Below, one piece after another: positions 16,168 through 25,689 of a stretch of 64,000 nt of DNA. This DNA comes from Agrococcus sp. Marseille-Q4369. GTDB lineage: Bacteria > Actinomycetota > Actinomycetes > Actinomycetales > Microbacteriaceae. Under the pieces are notes generated by a model. That model was not told the origin of the DNA, did no database searches, and saw only the letters and a list, made by a program, of their open reading frames with translations. Numbering within the stretch: position 1 is the stretch's first letter; each line of letters begins with the position of its first letter. The translations under genes were made by a program, and so were the position numbers. The stretch lies in contig NZ_CP070501.1 of NCBI RefSeq assembly GCF_018308945.1, forward strand, positions 806,001 to 870,000. The letters are read 5' to 3'.

Positions 16168-16638
16168 ATGGACGTGGTGGTGCGGCTCGCGGCGGATGCG
16201 GAGCTCGAGGCGGTCGCGGGTCTCCGGTGGCGGTGGGTGCGGGAGGAGAGCGACGAGCCGCTGCCCGAGCCGGGCGCGTACGCCGCCGCAGCGGCGGAGT
16301 GGGCTCGCGCGCACACCGGCTCGCACGTGCCGATCGTCGCGATCGCGGGCGGCGAGGTCGTCGGCATGGCGTGGCTCGCGATCCAGTCGCGCGTGCCCTC
16401 GCCGCGAGCGCTCGAGCGCCGATCGGGCGACCTGCAGAGCTGCTACGTCGTGCCAGAGCACCGCGGCGCGGGACTCGGTCGCCGGCTCGCGGCCGCGGTG
16501 CTCGACGAGGCGCGGCGGCGCGGGCTCGAGCACGTGACGGTGCACTCGAGCGTCGAGGCGATCCCCGTCTACGAGCGGGCCGGCTTCCGCTCGAACCCGC
16601 GCTCGCTCTACGCCGACGGCGCGATCCCCGAGCGGTAG
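16168..16638 (+). CDS. GNAT-family N-acetyltransferase
   Basis: The 156-residue single-domain protein has the acetyl-CoA-binding motif A as YVVPEHRGAGLGRRLAAAVL (120-ish, with the RGAGLGRR pyrophosphate loop). It is preceded by the beta-strand segment VVGMAWLAI and followed by VHSSVEAIPVYERAGF, the usual GNAT C-terminus. The acceptor substrate cannot be predicted. It is transcribed against the surrounding minus-strand block and ends 4 bp from the xerD stop (convergent). Confidence 0.88.
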   Translation: MDVVVRLAADAELEAVAGLRWRWVREESDEPLPEPGAYAAAAAEWARAHTGSHVPIVAIAGGEVVGMAWLAIQSRVPSPRALERRSGDLQSCYVVPEHRGAGLGRRLAAAVLDEARRRGLEHVTVHSSVEAIPVYERAGFRSNPRSLYADGAIPER

Positions 16639-16642
16639 TCGC

Positions 16643-17545
16643 TCAGCGGGCGCGCGGGTGCGCGGTCGTGTACATGTCGCGGAGCGTGTCAGCCGTGACG
16701 TGCGTGTAGATCTGCGTCGTCGCGACGGATGCGTGGCCGAGCAGCTCCTGCACGACGCGCACGTCGGCACCGCCCTCGAGCAAGTGGGTCGCGAACGAGT
16801 GGCGGAACGTGTGCGGCGAGACGTGCTCGACGCCCGCCTCCTCCGCGACGCGCTGGATGATCTCCCACGCCGCCTGGCGGCTGAGCCGCCCGCCCCGAGC
16901 ACCGAGCAGCAGCGCCGGTCCCCCGCGGCCCTTCGCGGCGAGCGCGGGCCGACCGCGCACGAGCCACGCATCGACCGCCTCGCGCGCGAACGAGCCGACC
17001 GGGACGAGCCGCTGCTTCGCGCCCTTGCCGGTGACGCGCACGAGCCCGTGCTCGCTGGCGAGGTCGTCGACGTCGAGCCCGAGCACCTCCGAGATGCGCG
17101 CGCCGGTCGCGTAGAGCAGCTCGAGCAGCGCCCGATCGCGCAGGCCCGCCGGGTCGTCGCCGCTCGGCGTCTCGAGCAGGCGCTGCATCTGCGAGACCGA
17201 GATGCCCTTCGGCAGCCGCTGCGGCAGCTTCGGCGGCCGCTCGTCGCGCGTGACGTCCTCGCTCGCGACGCGCTCGTCGACGAGCCAGCGGTGCAGCGCC
17301 TTGACCGCCGAGAGGTGGCGCGCGACGGAGGAGGCGGCGAGCTGCCGGTCGGCGAGCGCCGCGCGGAAGGCGGCGACGTCCTCGCGCACGATCGCCGACG
17401 CATCCGTCACCCCGCGCGCCTCGAGCACCGCGACGTAGCCGGCGAGGTCGCGCCGGTAGGCGGCGATCGTGTGCGCCGAGAGGCCGCGCTCGATCGCGAG
17501 CTGGCGCAGCAGCCGCTCGACCGCGACGGCCGGGGACACGCTCAC
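16643..17545 (-). CDS. xerD: Site-specific tyrosine recombinase XerD
   Basis: The 300-residue protein has an N-terminal SAM-like domain (about 5-95) and catalytic residues Arg150 (YATGARISE), Lys174, His245 and Arg248 ([12 protein letters not shown]), His271 (LLGHAS) and Tyr280 (TTQIYTHV). With XerC it resolves chromosome dimers at dif. It follows the NUDIX gene by 4 bp (GTG start at 17545), the conserved pyrG-NUDIX-xerD order of actinobacteria, which separates it from the element integrase at 884-2113. Confidence 0.95.
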   Translation of the reverse strand: MSVSPAVAVERLLRQLAIERGLSAHTIAAYRRDLAGYVAVLEARGVTDASAIVREDVAAFRAALADRQLAASSVARHLSAVKALHRWLVDERVASEDVTRDERPPKLPQRLPKGISVSQMQRLLETPSGDDPAGLRDRALLELLYATGARISEVLGLDVDDLASEHGLVRVTGKGAKQRLVPVGSFAREAVDAWLVRGRPALAAKGRGGPALLLGARGGRLSRQAAWEIIQRVAEEAGVEHVSPHTFRHSFATHLLEGGADVRVVQELLGHASVATTQIYTHVTADTLRDMYTTAHPRAR

Positions 17546-17549
17546 CGCG

Positions 17550-18164
17550 TCACGGCCGGTGCGCGGGGTGCCAGTCGAACGGCGCGTCGGCCGCGTGCGG
17601 CTCGGCGCCCCGCGCGCGCATGGCGTGCAGCGCGAGCACGGCAGACAGGAGCGTCGCGTTGTGCAGCCGCATCGCGAGCGCCGCCTCGACGACCTCCTCG
17701 AGCGGCACCCAGCGGCGCTCCATCGCGGCCTCCTCGTGGACGCGCGCGTGCTGCTCCGGCAGCTCCCGCACGTCGGTCGCGAGGTAGACGCGGATGATCT
17801 CGGTCGAGCCGCCGCCCGACGGCGAGAGGTCGACGAGCGTGCGCCACGAGGCGGCCTCGAGGTCGGTCTCCTCGGCGAGCTCGCGCCGCGCGGCGGCGAG
17901 CGGGTCCTCCCCCTCGACGTCGAGCAGGCCCGCGGGCAGCTCCCACAGCGTGCCGCCCGCCGGGTGGCGGTACTGGTGCACGAGCATGACCTCGCCGAGC
18001 TCGTTCAGCGCCACGACCGCGACGGCGCCGGGATGCACGATGACCTCGCGCACGATCCGCTCGCCGCCGAGCTCGAACTCCTGCCGCTCGACGTCCCAGA
18101 TGCGCCCCGAGAACAGCTGCTCGCTCTCGAGCACCGGCTGCCGCCCGAGCGCGTCCTCGAGCAT
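17550..18164 (-). CDS. NUDIX hydrolase, ADP-ribose pyrophosphatase type
   Basis: The 204-residue protein has the NUDIX box [26 protein letters not shown], with the catalytic pattern GX5EX7REUXEE (REL-EE) around residues 85-108. The preceding [18 protein letters not shown] is typical of ADP-ribose/ADP-sugar hydrolases. It would hydrolyse ADP-ribose to AMP and ribose 5-phosphate. The ATG at 18164 overlaps the pyrG stop by one base. A homologue sits in the same place in mycobacteria (Rv1700). Confidence 0.92.
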   Translation of the reverse strand: MLEDALGRQPVLESEQLFSGRIWDVERQEFELGGERIVREVIVHPGAVAVVALNELGEVMLVHQYRHPAGGTLWELPAGLLDVEGEDPLAAARRELAEETDLEAASWRTLVDLSPSGGGSTEIIRVYLATDVRELPEQHARVHEEAAMERRWVPLEEVVEAALAMRLHNATLLSAVLALHAMRARGAEPHAADAPFDWHPAHRP

Positions 18165-19864
18165 CAGGCGGTCTCGATCGACTCGTCGGTCTCGTCGAAG
18201 AGCTTCGAGGCGCGCTGCCGGTCGAGGGCGGCCGCGACGAGGCCGCGGAAGAGCGGATGCGCGCGGTTGGGCCGGCTGCGGAGCTCCGGGTGGGCCTGGG
18301 TGGCGATGTAGAACGGGTGGCCGGGCATCTCGACGTACTCGACGAGGTGGCCGTCGGGCGAGGTGCCGCTGAACCAGAGCCCCGCCTCGGCGATCTGCTC
18401 GCGGTAGGCGTTGTTGACCTCGTAGCGGTGGCGGTGGCGCTCCTCGGCGGAATCGGCGCCGTAGAGCTGCGCGGCGAGCGAGCCCTCGGCGAGCTTCGCC
18501 TCGTAGATGCCGAGCCGCATCGTGCCGCCGAGGTCGCCGCCGTGGATGTGCTGCTCCTGCTCGGCCATCGTCGCGATGACGGGCGCGGGGGTATCGACGT
18601 CGAACTCGGTCGAGGAGGCGCCCTCGATGCCGGCGAGGTTCCGCGCGGCCTCGATCACCATGCACTGCAGGCCGAGGCAGATGCCGAGCGTGGGGATCTC
18701 GTTCTCGCGCGTGAACTTGAGCGCGCCGAGCTTGCCCTCGATGCCGCGGATGCCGAAGCCGCCGGGCACGACGATCCCGTCGAGCTCGCCGAGCTCGGCG
18801 GCCGCGCCCTCCGGGGTCTCGCAGTCGTCGGAGCGGATCCAGCGCAGGTTGACCTTCGTCTGGTTCGCGAAGCCGCCGGCCTTGACCGCCTCGGTCACCG
18901 ACAGGTACGCATCCGGGAGGTCGATGTACTTCCCGACGAGGCCGATCGTGACCTCGTGCTTCGGGTTGTGCACGCCGTCGAGCACGGGCTGCCAGCGCGA
19001 CCAGTCGATCTCGCCCGCCGAGAGGCCGAGCTGCTCGATGATGTAGGCGTCGAGGCCCTGCTCGGTGAGCATGCTCGGGATGTCGTAGATCGAGGGCTTG
19101 TCGATCGCGTTGACGACGGCACGCTCCTCGACGTCGCACATGAGCGCGATCTTCTTGCGGTTCGACTCGCTCACCGGTCGGTCGCTGCGCAGCACGAGCG
19201 CGTCGGGCTGGATGCCGATCGAGCGGAGCGTCGCGACGGAGTGCTGCGTCGGCTTCGTCTTCTGCTCGCCGGAGGCGCCGAGGAACGGCACGAGCGAGAC
19301 GTGCACGAAGAAGACGTTCTGGCGGCCGAGCTCGTGGCGGATCTGGCGGGCCGACTCGATGAACGGCTGCGACTCGATGTCGCCGACGGTGCCGCCGATC
19401 TCGGTGATGATGACGTCGGGCTGCGGGTCCTGCTCGGACTGCAGCCGCATGCGGCGCTTGATCTCGTCGGAGATGTGCGGGATGACCTGCACGGTGTCGC
19501 CGAGGTACTCGCCGCGGCGCTCGCGCTCGATGACGCGCGAGTAGATCTGGCCGGTCGTGACGTTGGCCGCCTGCGAGAGGTCGACGTCGAGGAAGCGCTC
19601 GTAGTGGCCGATGTCGAGATCGGTCTCGGCCCCGTCGTCGGTCACGAACACCTCGCCGTGCTGGAACGGGTTCATCGTGCCCGGGTCGACGTTGAGGTAG
19701 GGGTCGAGCTTCTGCATCACGACGTGCAGGCCGCGCGCGGTCAGCAGGTTGCCGAGCGACGCGGCGGTGAGGCCCTTGCCGAGGGAGGAGACGACACCGC
19801 CCGTGACGAAGATCTGCTTGGTCACCTTGGCCGACGTGTCGGTCCCGCTCGCACTGAGGTCCAC
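18164..19864 (-). CDS. pyrG: CTP synthase
   Basis: The 566-residue enzyme makes CTP from UTP, ATP and glutamine. The N-terminal synthetase domain starts [24 protein letters not shown] and includes [16 protein letters not shown]. The C-terminal class I glutaminase domain has the nucleophile in [11 protein letters not shown] and His/Glu in the AHPELRSRP region. A ~14-residue leader precedes the conserved start. It lies 11 bp after recN and overlaps the NUDIX gene. Confidence 0.98.
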   Translation of the reverse strand: MDLSASGTDTSAKVTKQIFVTGGVVSSLGKGLTAASLGNLLTARGLHVVMQKLDPYLNVDPGTMNPFQHGEVFVTDDGAETDLDIGHYERFLDVDLSQAANVTTGQIYSRVIERERRGEYLGDTVQVIPHISDEIKRRMRLQSEQDPQPDVIITEIGGTVGDIESQPFIESARQIRHELGRQNVFFVHVSLVPFLGASGEQKTKPTQHSVATLRSIGIQPDALVLRSDRPVSESNRKKIALMCDVEERAVVNAIDKPSIYDIPSMLTEQGLDAYIIEQLGLSAGEIDWSRWQPVLDGVHNPKHEVTIGLVGKYIDLPDAYLSVTEAVKAGGFANQTKVNLRWIRSDDCETPEGAAAELGELDGIVVPGGFGIRGIEGKLGALKFTRENEIPTLGICLGLQCMVIEAARNLAGIEGASSTEFDVDTPAPVIATMAEQEQHIHGGDLGGTMRLGIYEAKLAEGSLAAQLYGADSAEERHRHRYEVNNAYREQIAEAGLWFSGTSPDGHLVEYVEMPGHPFYIATQAHPELRSRPNRAHPLFRGLVAAALDRQRASKLFDETDESIETA

Positions 19865-19875
19865 GGGCTTCGAGC

Positions 19876-21570
19876 CTAACCCACCGCGCCCGAGTCTTCG
19901 AGCAACTCGCGGGCATGGGCGAGCGCGGTCTCGGATGCGCTGCCGGAGAGCATGCGGGCGAGCTCGGCCAGGCGCTCCTCGCCCTCGACCGCGGCGACCT
20001 GCGATGCCGTGATGCGGCCGTCGGTGCCCTTCTCGACCCGCACGTGGTGCTCGGCGAAGGCCGCGACCTGCGCGAGGTGCGTGACGACGATCACCTGGCA
20101 GTGCTGCGCGAGCCGCGCGAGGCGCCGGCCGATCTCGGTCGCGGCGGCGCCGCCGACGCCCGCGTCGACCTCGTCGAACACCATGGTGGGCACGCTCTCG
20201 TCGGCGAGCGCGACCTCGATCGCGAGCATGATGCGGCTGAGCTCGCCGCCCGACGCGCCGCGCTGGATGGGGCGCGGCTCGGCGCCCGGGTGGGGCGCGA
20301 GCAGCATCGTCACGCGGTCGCGCCCGGCCGGGCCGAGCGCGTCGGCCTGCGCGACCTCGACGACGAGCCGCGCGTTCGGCATCGCGAGCGCCCGCAGCTC
20401 CTCCCCGACCGCCGCCTCGAGCCGCCCCGCCGCGTCGCGCCGCAGCTCGCTCAAGCGGTCGGCGAGCGCCGTCGCCGCCTCGAGGTGGCGCGCCTGCTCT
20501 GCCTCGAGCCGCTCGAGCTCCGCCTCGTCGCCCTCGAGCTCGGCGAGCCGCAGCGCGGCGCCGGGCGCCGCCTCGAGCGCCTCGTCGAGCGGCCGGGCGA
20601 GCCGGCGCTCGAGCCCCGAGAGGTCGGCGCGCCGCTGCTGCACCTCGTCGAGGCTCCGCTCGGGCCGCTCGAGGTCGTCGAGCGCCGTGACGATCGATGC
20701 CGACGCCTCCTGCAGCAGCGCGTCGGCCTGCACGAGCAGCTCGAGCGCGTCCGCGAGCGCCGCGTCGTCTCCCGCGGCGCGCTCGACGAGCCGGCGCGCC
20801 CGGCCCGCGAGCGTCACCGCGTCCGGCGCGTCATCGTCGTTCGAGAGCGCCTGGTGCGCCTCGCCGAGGTCGGCGCGCAGCGACTCCGCGTGCTCGAGCC
20901 GGTGCGCGAGCGCCGCGAGCTCGTCCTGCTCCCCCGGCTGCGGGTCGAGCGCCTCGAGCTCCTCGAGCTCTTCGCGGATGCGCGTCGCCTCGGCGGCGCG
21001 GGCGTCGTGCTCGGCGCGGATGCGCTCGGCCGTCTCGCGCGCGTCGCTCCAGGCCGCGTGGGCGGCCCGGTACTCGGCGAGCAGCTCCTGCAGCGCGGCC
21101 CCGGCCGCCCGGTCGAGCGCCGCCGCCTGCGCCTCGGCGGAGCGCAGCCGCTGCTGGTCGGACTGCCCGTGCACGGCGACGAGCCGGTCGGCGAGCTCGC
21201 GCAGCAGCCCCGCCGGCACGGCGGCTCCGCCGGCCTGTGCGCGCGAGCGCGCGGTTGCGTCGGGCGTGCGGGTGAGCGCCCGCCCGAGGATGAGCTCGCC
21301 GTCGTCGACCGTGCCGCCCGCGTCCTCGACGAGACCCACCGCATCCGCATCGTCGACGATCCACACGCCCTGCACGGCCGCGCGCTCCTCGCCCGAGCGG
21401 ATGACGCCCGCGTCGGCGCGCTCGCCGCGCAGGAGCGCGAGCGCCTGCACGACCATCGTCTTGCCCGCGCCCGTCTCGCCCGTGATCGCGGTGAAGCCGG
21501 GACCGATCGGCACGCGCGCCTCGTCGATGACGCCGAGCGAGCGGATCGTCAGCTCGTCGAGGCGCGTCAC
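19876..21570 (-). CDS. recN: DNA repair protein RecN
   Basis: The 564-residue SMC-like ATPase acts in double-strand-break repair. Walker A is [15 protein letters not shown] (30-44). A long Glu/Ala/Arg-rich coiled coil spans about 165-380 with a central hinge. Near the C-terminus lie the signature [16 protein letters not shown] and Walker [17 protein letters not shown]. The start is GTG at 21570, overlapping the nadK stop by four bases. No LexA box is visible in front of it because it is inside an operon. Confidence 0.96.
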   Translation of the reverse strand: MTRLDELTIRSLGVIDEARVPIGPGFTAITGETGAGKTMVVQALALLRGERADAGVIRSGEERAAVQGVWIVDDADAVGLVEDAGGTVDDGELILGRALTRTPDATARSRAQAGGAAVPAGLLRELADRLVAVHGQSDQQRLRSAEAQAAALDRAAGAALQELLAEYRAAHAAWSDARETAERIRAEHDARAAEATRIREELEELEALDPQPGEQDELAALAHRLEHAESLRADLGEAHQALSNDDDAPDAVTLAGRARRLVERAAGDDAALADALELLVQADALLQEASASIVTALDDLERPERSLDEVQQRRADLSGLERRLARPLDEALEAAPGAALRLAELEGDEAELERLEAEQARHLEAATALADRLSELRRDAAGRLEAAVGEELRALAMPNARLVVEVAQADALGPAGRDRVTMLLAPHPGAEPRPIQRGASGGELSRIMLAIEVALADESVPTMVFDEVDAGVGGAAATEIGRRLARLAQHCQVIVVTHLAQVAAFAEHHVRVEKGTDGRITASQVAAVEGEERLAELARMLSGSASETALAHARELLEDSGAVG

Positions 21571-22487
21571 TGCCGCTTCCGCCGGAATCCCTCCACCGGC
21601 AGGTGGAACTTCGCGACGAGCCGGTCGGCGAACGGCGCCTTCGACAGGCGCGCGAGCCGCAGCGGCTTCGCGTCGCGGGTCGCCTCGACGCGCGAGCCCT
21701 GCGGCAGGTCGAACGAGCGGCGCGAGTCGCACCACAGCACCGCGGGGTGCGTCGAGTCCTCGGCGATCGTGACCGCCATCGTCGAGGTCGGCGCGACGAC
21801 GAGCGGCCGCGTGAAGAGCGCGTGCGCGCCGAGCGGCACGAGCAGCAGCACCTCGGCGGTCGGCCAGACGATCGGGCCGCCGGCGGAGAAGGAGTAGGCG
21901 GTCGAGCCCGTCGGGGTCGACAGCAGCACCGCGTCGGTGCCGAACGACGACACCGCTCGGCTGTCGATCTCGAGCAGCGTCGTGATCATGCGACCCGAGC
22001 CCGACTTCTCGATCGCGGCCTCGTTGACCGCCCACGTCTCGTGCACGAGCTCGTCGCCGCGGAAGACGCGCACGCACAGCGTGAGCCGCTGCTCGACCTC
22101 GTAGTCGCGCAGCAGCGCCCGCTCGACGACCTCGGCCGACTCGGCGACCTCCGCCTCGGCGAGGAAGCCGACGTGGCCGAGGTTGATGCCGAGCAGCGGC
22201 GCGTCGAGCTCGCGCTGCAGCTCGGCCGCACGCAGGATCGTGCCGTCGCCGCCGAGCGTCATGATGAGCTCGACCTCGAGGTGCCCCTCGCGGTCCCAGC
22301 CCTCCACGGCGGTGAGCGCCGGCTCCGCCTCGAGCAGCACCGGCCGGTCGTCGCTGAGCACGACGGGCGTCACGCCCGCCGCGAGCAGCCGTCGCGCGAT
22401 CGTGACCGCGCTCTCGACCGCCTCGGCGCGGCCGGGGTGGAACGCGAGCAGGAAGCGGCGCTCCGCCACGTCTCCCGCCTCGTTCAC
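21567..22487 (-). CDS. nadK: NAD kinase
   Basis: The 306-residue enzyme phosphorylates NAD to NADP. Motifs are TLGGDGTILRAAEL (77-90), GINLGHVGFLAE and the C-terminal-domain NEAAIEKSGSGRMITT and STPTGSTAYSFSAGGPI. The start is GTG at 22487, overlapping the tlyA stop as GTGA; an upstream frame continuation shadows tlyA and was rejected. The tlyA-nadK-recN order is the classical actinobacterial arrangement. Confidence 0.96.
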   Translation of the reverse strand: MNEAGDVAERRFLLAFHPGRAEAVESAVTIARRLLAAGVTPVVLSDDRPVLLEAEPALTAVEGWDREGHLEVELIMTLGGDGTILRAAELQRELDAPLLGINLGHVGFLAEAEVAESAEVVERALLRDYEVEQRLTLCVRVFRGDELVHETWAVNEAAIEKSGSGRMITTLLEIDSRAVSSFGTDAVLLSTPTGSTAYSFSAGGPIVWPTAEVLLLVPLGAHALFTRPLVVAPTSTMAVTIAEDSTHPAVLWCDSRRSFDLPQGSRVEATRDAKPLRLARLSKAPFADRLVAKFHLPVEGFRRKRQ

Positions 22488-23281
22488 CGCGCCTCCTTCG
22501 ACAGCCGCACGCACTCGTCCAGCCATTCTGTCGGATTCGACCCGACGCTCGCCGAGAGGTGCGCGAGGTACTCGAGGTTGCCGCGCGCGCCCACGATCGG
22601 GCTGCCGATGAGACCCGCGGTGCCGAGCCCCGCATCCCACGCCGCCCACAGCACGCGCTCGATCGCCTGCGCGCGCAGCGCCGGGTCGGTGACGATGCCC
22701 TCGCGCACGCCCGTGCGCCCCACCTCGAACTGCGGCTTGATGAGCACGACGAAGTCGGCACCGGTCGCGGCGACGCCGACGAGCGGCCCGATCGCGAGCG
22801 CGAGCGAGATGAACGAGAGGTCGGCGGTCACGAGGCTCGGCGCGGGCTCGATCGAGCCCGGCTCGAGGTCGCGCACGTTGCGCCCCTCGAGCAGGGTGAT
22901 CGGATGCGTCGACACGTCGAGCTGGAACTGGCCGTGCCCGACGTCGAGCGCCGTGACGTGCCGAGCGCCGCGCGCGAGCAGCACCTGGGTGAAGCCGCCC
23001 GTCGACGCGCCCGCGTCGAGCGCGTCGCGACCCGACGCATCCACCCCGAACGCGTCGAGCGCCGCGATGAGCTTGTGCGCCGCGCGCGACACCCACGCGT
23101 CGGTCTCGGAGACGGCGATCTCGGCCCCGGCCGGCACCTTCTGGCTCGCCTTGACGACGCCTCGGCCGTCGACCGAGACGAGCCCGGCGGCGATGCGCTG
23201 CTGCGCCTGGCTGCGGCTGCGCGCGAGCCCGCGCTCGACGAGCGCCTGATCGAGCCGGATGGCGTCAGCCACGCGGGTCAA
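22484..23281 (-). CDS. tlyA: TlyA-family rRNA (cytidine-2'-O)-methyltransferase
   Basis: About 265 residues: an S4 RNA-binding domain (IRLDQALVERGLARSRSQAQQ, residues 8-28 region) followed by an FtsJ/RrmJ-type methyltransferase domain with the SAM motif LDAGASTGGFTQVLL. In mycobacteria TlyA 2'-O-methylates C1409 of 16S and C1920 of 23S rRNA, and its loss gives capreomycin resistance; the same role is inferred here. The longest frame starts at TTG 23281, overlapping the small upstream gene's stop; GTG at 23272 is equally plausible. Confidence 0.92.
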   Translation of the reverse strand: MTRVADAIRLDQALVERGLARSRSQAQQRIAAGLVSVDGRGVVKASQKVPAGAEIAVSETDAWVSRAAHKLIAALDAFGVDASGRDALDAGASTGGFTQVLLARGARHVTALDVGHGQFQLDVSTHPITLLEGRNVRDLEPGSIEPAPSLVTADLSFISLALAIGPLVGVAATGADFVVLIKPQFEVGRTGVREGIVTDPALRAQAIERVLWAAWDAGLGTAGLIGSPIVGARGNLEYLAHLSASVGSNPTEWLDECVRLSKEAR

Positions 23282-23403
23282 CCACGGACTGCCCCGAGCT
23301 CGGCCTGCAGCCGGTCGTGGATGCGGGCCAGCTGGTCGGCGCGCTCCTCGAGCGGCTGCTGCTCGAGCAGCTCGAGCTCGTCGAGGAGGTGCTCTTCCGT
23401 CAT
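23278..23403 (-). CDS. Conserved small acidic protein (41 residues) before tlyA
   Basis: The peptide begins MTEEHLLDELELLEQQPL and continues as one amphipathic helix rich in Leu, Glu and Arg. Its ATG overlaps the epimerase stop as ATGA, and its TGA overlaps the possible tlyA TTG start, so it is tightly coupled in the operon. Mycobacteria have a small gene of unknown function at the same place (Rv1693). It is too short for many gene callers. Function unknown; a coiled-coil partner is a guess. Confidence 0.75.
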   Translation of the reverse strand: MTEEHLLDELELLEQQPLEERADQLARIHDRLQAELGAVRG

Positions 23404-24389
23404 GTCGTCGAGGCTAGCGAATCGATGACGCCCAGCTCGTCGGCGCGCGAGAGCCGGTTGGCGCTCGGCCGGTCGAGCCCGCGCCCCTGCTCGTCGGCGA
23501 GCACGTCGGCGAGCATGCCCTCGAGCGGGCGGTGCTCGCCGCCCGCCGCGCGGTAGCGGGCGCTCGAGCGCTGCGCGTGCGGCTCGAGCGAGGCGGGCAG
23601 CGTGAGCGGCAGCGCGCGCGGCCCGGCCCAGTGGCCGACGTCGGCCGCCTCGAGCTGCTCGTCCGTCGCGAGCACGAGCTCGCCCGTGTGACCGGCGATG
23701 CCGCGCGCGGACGCGACGAGCGCGTGCAGCCGCCGCTCGGCGCCCAAGGCGTTGACGACGCCGTCGATCGCGGGGGCGCGGTCGACGAGGAACGCGGCGA
23801 GGTCGCGCACGTCGATCGTCTCGGTCGCCTGGTCGCGCGCCGGCACGAGCGCGGGGCCGTCTCCCGCGAGCGCGAGCCGCGCGACCCAGTATCCGAAGCG
23901 ATCGCTGCCGTCGCCGGGCCCGCCGATGAGCCCGGGGCGCACGATCGCGAGCCGCGCGCCGAGCCGCTCGCGGGCGACGCGCTCGATCCACGCCTTCGCG
24001 CCGCCGTAGTCCTCCTCCGACTCCGACTCCGGCACGAGGTCGTCGTCCTCGTAGGCGCCGACGGGCGCCTCGAGCCGCTGGGCGGAGACCGACGAGACGA
24101 ACGTCCAGTGCGCGGCGCGATCCGCGAGCGCGTCGAGCGCACCGCGCGCGTGCCGCGGGATGCGGGAGACGTCGACGACCTCGTCCCACTCCCCCGAGAG
24201 CCCGTCGTACGCATCCGACTCGTCTCGATCGGCGCGCTCGAGGCGCGCGCCCTCGGGCGCCGAGCCGGCCTCGCCGCGCGCGAGGCACGTGACGTCGGCG
24301 CCGCGCTCGACGTGGCCCTGCGCGATCGCGCGGCCGAGCCACCGCGTGCCGCCGAGCACCAGCACCCGCCGGGGATCCGTCTCGCTCAT
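23400..24389 (-). CDS. NAD-dependent epimerase/reductase family protein (extended SDR)
   Basis: The 329-residue protein opens with VLVLGGTRWLGRAIAQGHVERG, a Rossmann glycine-rich loop (GGTRWLG, 13-19). It has a Tyr-x3-Lys-type motif as YGGAKAWIERVA (around 148-159) and the downstream IVRPGLIGGPGDGSDRFGYW. It resembles NAD-dependent epimerases and nucleoside-diphosphate-sugar reductases of Micrococcales; the substrate is not evident. It is the first gene of the run leading through tlyA, nadK and recN. A decayed pseudogene lies divergently upstream. Confidence 0.85.
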   Translation of the reverse strand: MSETDPRRVLVLGGTRWLGRAIAQGHVERGADVTCLARGEAGSAPEGARLERADRDESDAYDGLSGEWDEVVDVSRIPRHARGALDALADRAAHWTFVSSVSAQRLEAPVGAYEDDDLVPESESEEDYGGAKAWIERVARERLGARLAIVRPGLIGGPGDGSDRFGYWVARLALAGDGPALVPARDQATETIDVRDLAAFLVDRAPAIDGVVNALGAERRLHALVASARGIAGHTGELVLATDEQLEAADVGHWAGPRALPLTLPASLEPHAQRSSARYRAAGGEHRPLEGMLADVLADEQGRGLDRPSANRLSRADELGVIDSLASTT

Positions 24390-24411
24390 GGCGCCACGCT
24401 AGCGTCACGGC

Positions 24412-24807
24412 GTGACCCTCCGAGCCGCCGACGTCCCGCCGTCCGGCACCCCGGTGCCCGAAGCGATCGCCGCGCTCGCTGGCGACGACCCGCTCGAGCT
24501 CGTCCGGCAGAACGAGCAGGGCGGCGTGACCGCGCGCATCGAGCGGCCCGGCGGCGCGATCTTCGCGAAGTGGAACCCGGCCACGGCGACCCGTGCGCGC
24601 CGAACACGCTGATCGCGGGCGGCGCGTTCGCCGGAATCGTCGACCTCGGCCGCGTCGGGGTGTCGGACCGCTGGGCGGGATCTGTCGATCGCGTCCTGGT
24701 CGCTCGAGTGGAACGGCCTCGCGGCGGCCGCGCCGTCCTTCCGGCGTGCCGACGGCATCCGCCGCGACGACGCACGCGTCGCGCCGTGGGAGCCGCCGCT
24801 CGCGTGA
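24412..24807 (+). pseudogene. Decayed aminoglycoside 3'-phosphotransferase-like gene
   Basis: The first ~60 codons give PEAIAALAGDDPLELV, then NEQGGVTARIE and IFAKWNP, which resemble the N-terminal lobe of APH(3')-like kinases. After a frame change at about 24577 the sequence reads GDPCAPNTLIAGG, then FAGIVDLGRVGVSDRWA. These are the catalytic-loop remnant and metal-binding IVDLG of the C-terminal lobe, with about 120 residues missing between. A second frame change near 24680 restores DLSIASWSLEWN and runs to TGA at 24805-24807. An internal deletion and two frameshifts mean no active kinase. The origin could be an ancient resistance gene or a fructosamine-type kinase; APH(3') fits best. Confidence 0.75.
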
Positions 24808-24827
24808 GCGGCACACGGCGGGTCGCC

Positions 24828-25637
24828 TCAGTCGATGCCGGCGGCCCTCGCCGCCCTCGCGGCCGTGCGCACGCCGTCGCGCCACACTTCGCCGTGCCCG
24901 GGCAGCACGATCGTCGCGCCCGTGTCCTCGAGCGCGTCGAGCGAGCGGAGGGCGACCTCGGGCTTGACCGTCGCGGCGCCGGCGACGACGCGTGGTCCGG
25001 TCTTCGTCGTGTGCGGGTCGAGCGTGACGATCGCGTCGCCGCTGATCACCGCGTCGCGGTCGGGGAAGTGCAGCGCGACGTGCCCGTCGGTGTGCCCGGG
25101 CGTCGGCACGACGCGCGGGCTGCCGGGCAGGTCGAGCACGGTGCCCTCCTCCATCGGGACGGTGCCGCGCACGCCGGGCACGCCCAGCGCGCCCACCGTG
25201 GTCATCGCGGCGAAGATCGGCAGCGAGCCCGGGTAGCGGAAGGGGTACCAGAGCCGCGAGTTCGCGGTGCGGTAGCGGTAGGGATGCCGCGCGATGCGCG
25301 CGTCGCCCTGGTGCAGCCACAGCGGCACGCCCTCGCGCTGCAGCTCCTCCGCCATCCCGAGGTGGTCGAAGTGCGCGTGGGTCAGCACGAGCGCTCGCAC
25401 GTCGGCGATCGAGCGCCCGATCGCGGCGAGCGCCGCGTCGAGGTGGGGCCGGCTGCGCGGGAAGAGCGAGTCGACGAGCGTGACCGCTCCGCCGTCCTCG
25501 ATCAGGTAGGCGTTCGTCGAGGCGTGCTGAAGGCGATGGATGCCCGGGGCGACGTCGCGCTCGAGGACCGCCTGACGGCGACGGCGGACGGCGCCCCCGC
25601 GGCGCCCGCTCTCGGACTCGGTCTCGGAGGGATGCAT
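24828..25637 (-). CDS. MBL-fold metallo-hydrolase
   Basis: The 269-residue protein has the metallo-beta-lactamase-fold metal ligands: THAHFDHLGMAEEL (HxHxDH), PGHTDGHVAL, VISGDAI and LPGHGEVW. These indicate a binuclear zinc or iron hydrolase, of the broad glyoxalase II/lactonase-like group rather than a true beta-lactamase. A charged Ser/Glu/Arg leader of ~25 residues precedes the fold and shows no signal peptide. It follows the HAD gene by 52 bp on the same strand. Substrate unknown. Confidence 0.88.
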   Translation of the reverse strand: MHPSETESESGRRGGAVRRRRQAVLERDVAPGIHRLQHASTNAYLIEDGGAVTLVDSLFPRSRPHLDAALAAIGRSIADVRALVLTHAHFDHLGMAEELQREGVPLWLHQGDARIARHPYRYRTANSRLWYPFRYPGSLPIFAAMTTVGALGVPGVRGTVPMEEGTVLDLPGSPRVVPTPGHTDGHVALHFPDRDAVISGDAIVTLDPHTTKTGPRVVAGAATVKPEVALRSLDALEDTGATIVLPGHGEVWRDGVRTAARAARAAGID

Positions 25638-25689
25638 GCCCCCATTCCAGCGCGCGCACCGGGACGGCGCACCGGGCGAACGTCCAGCC

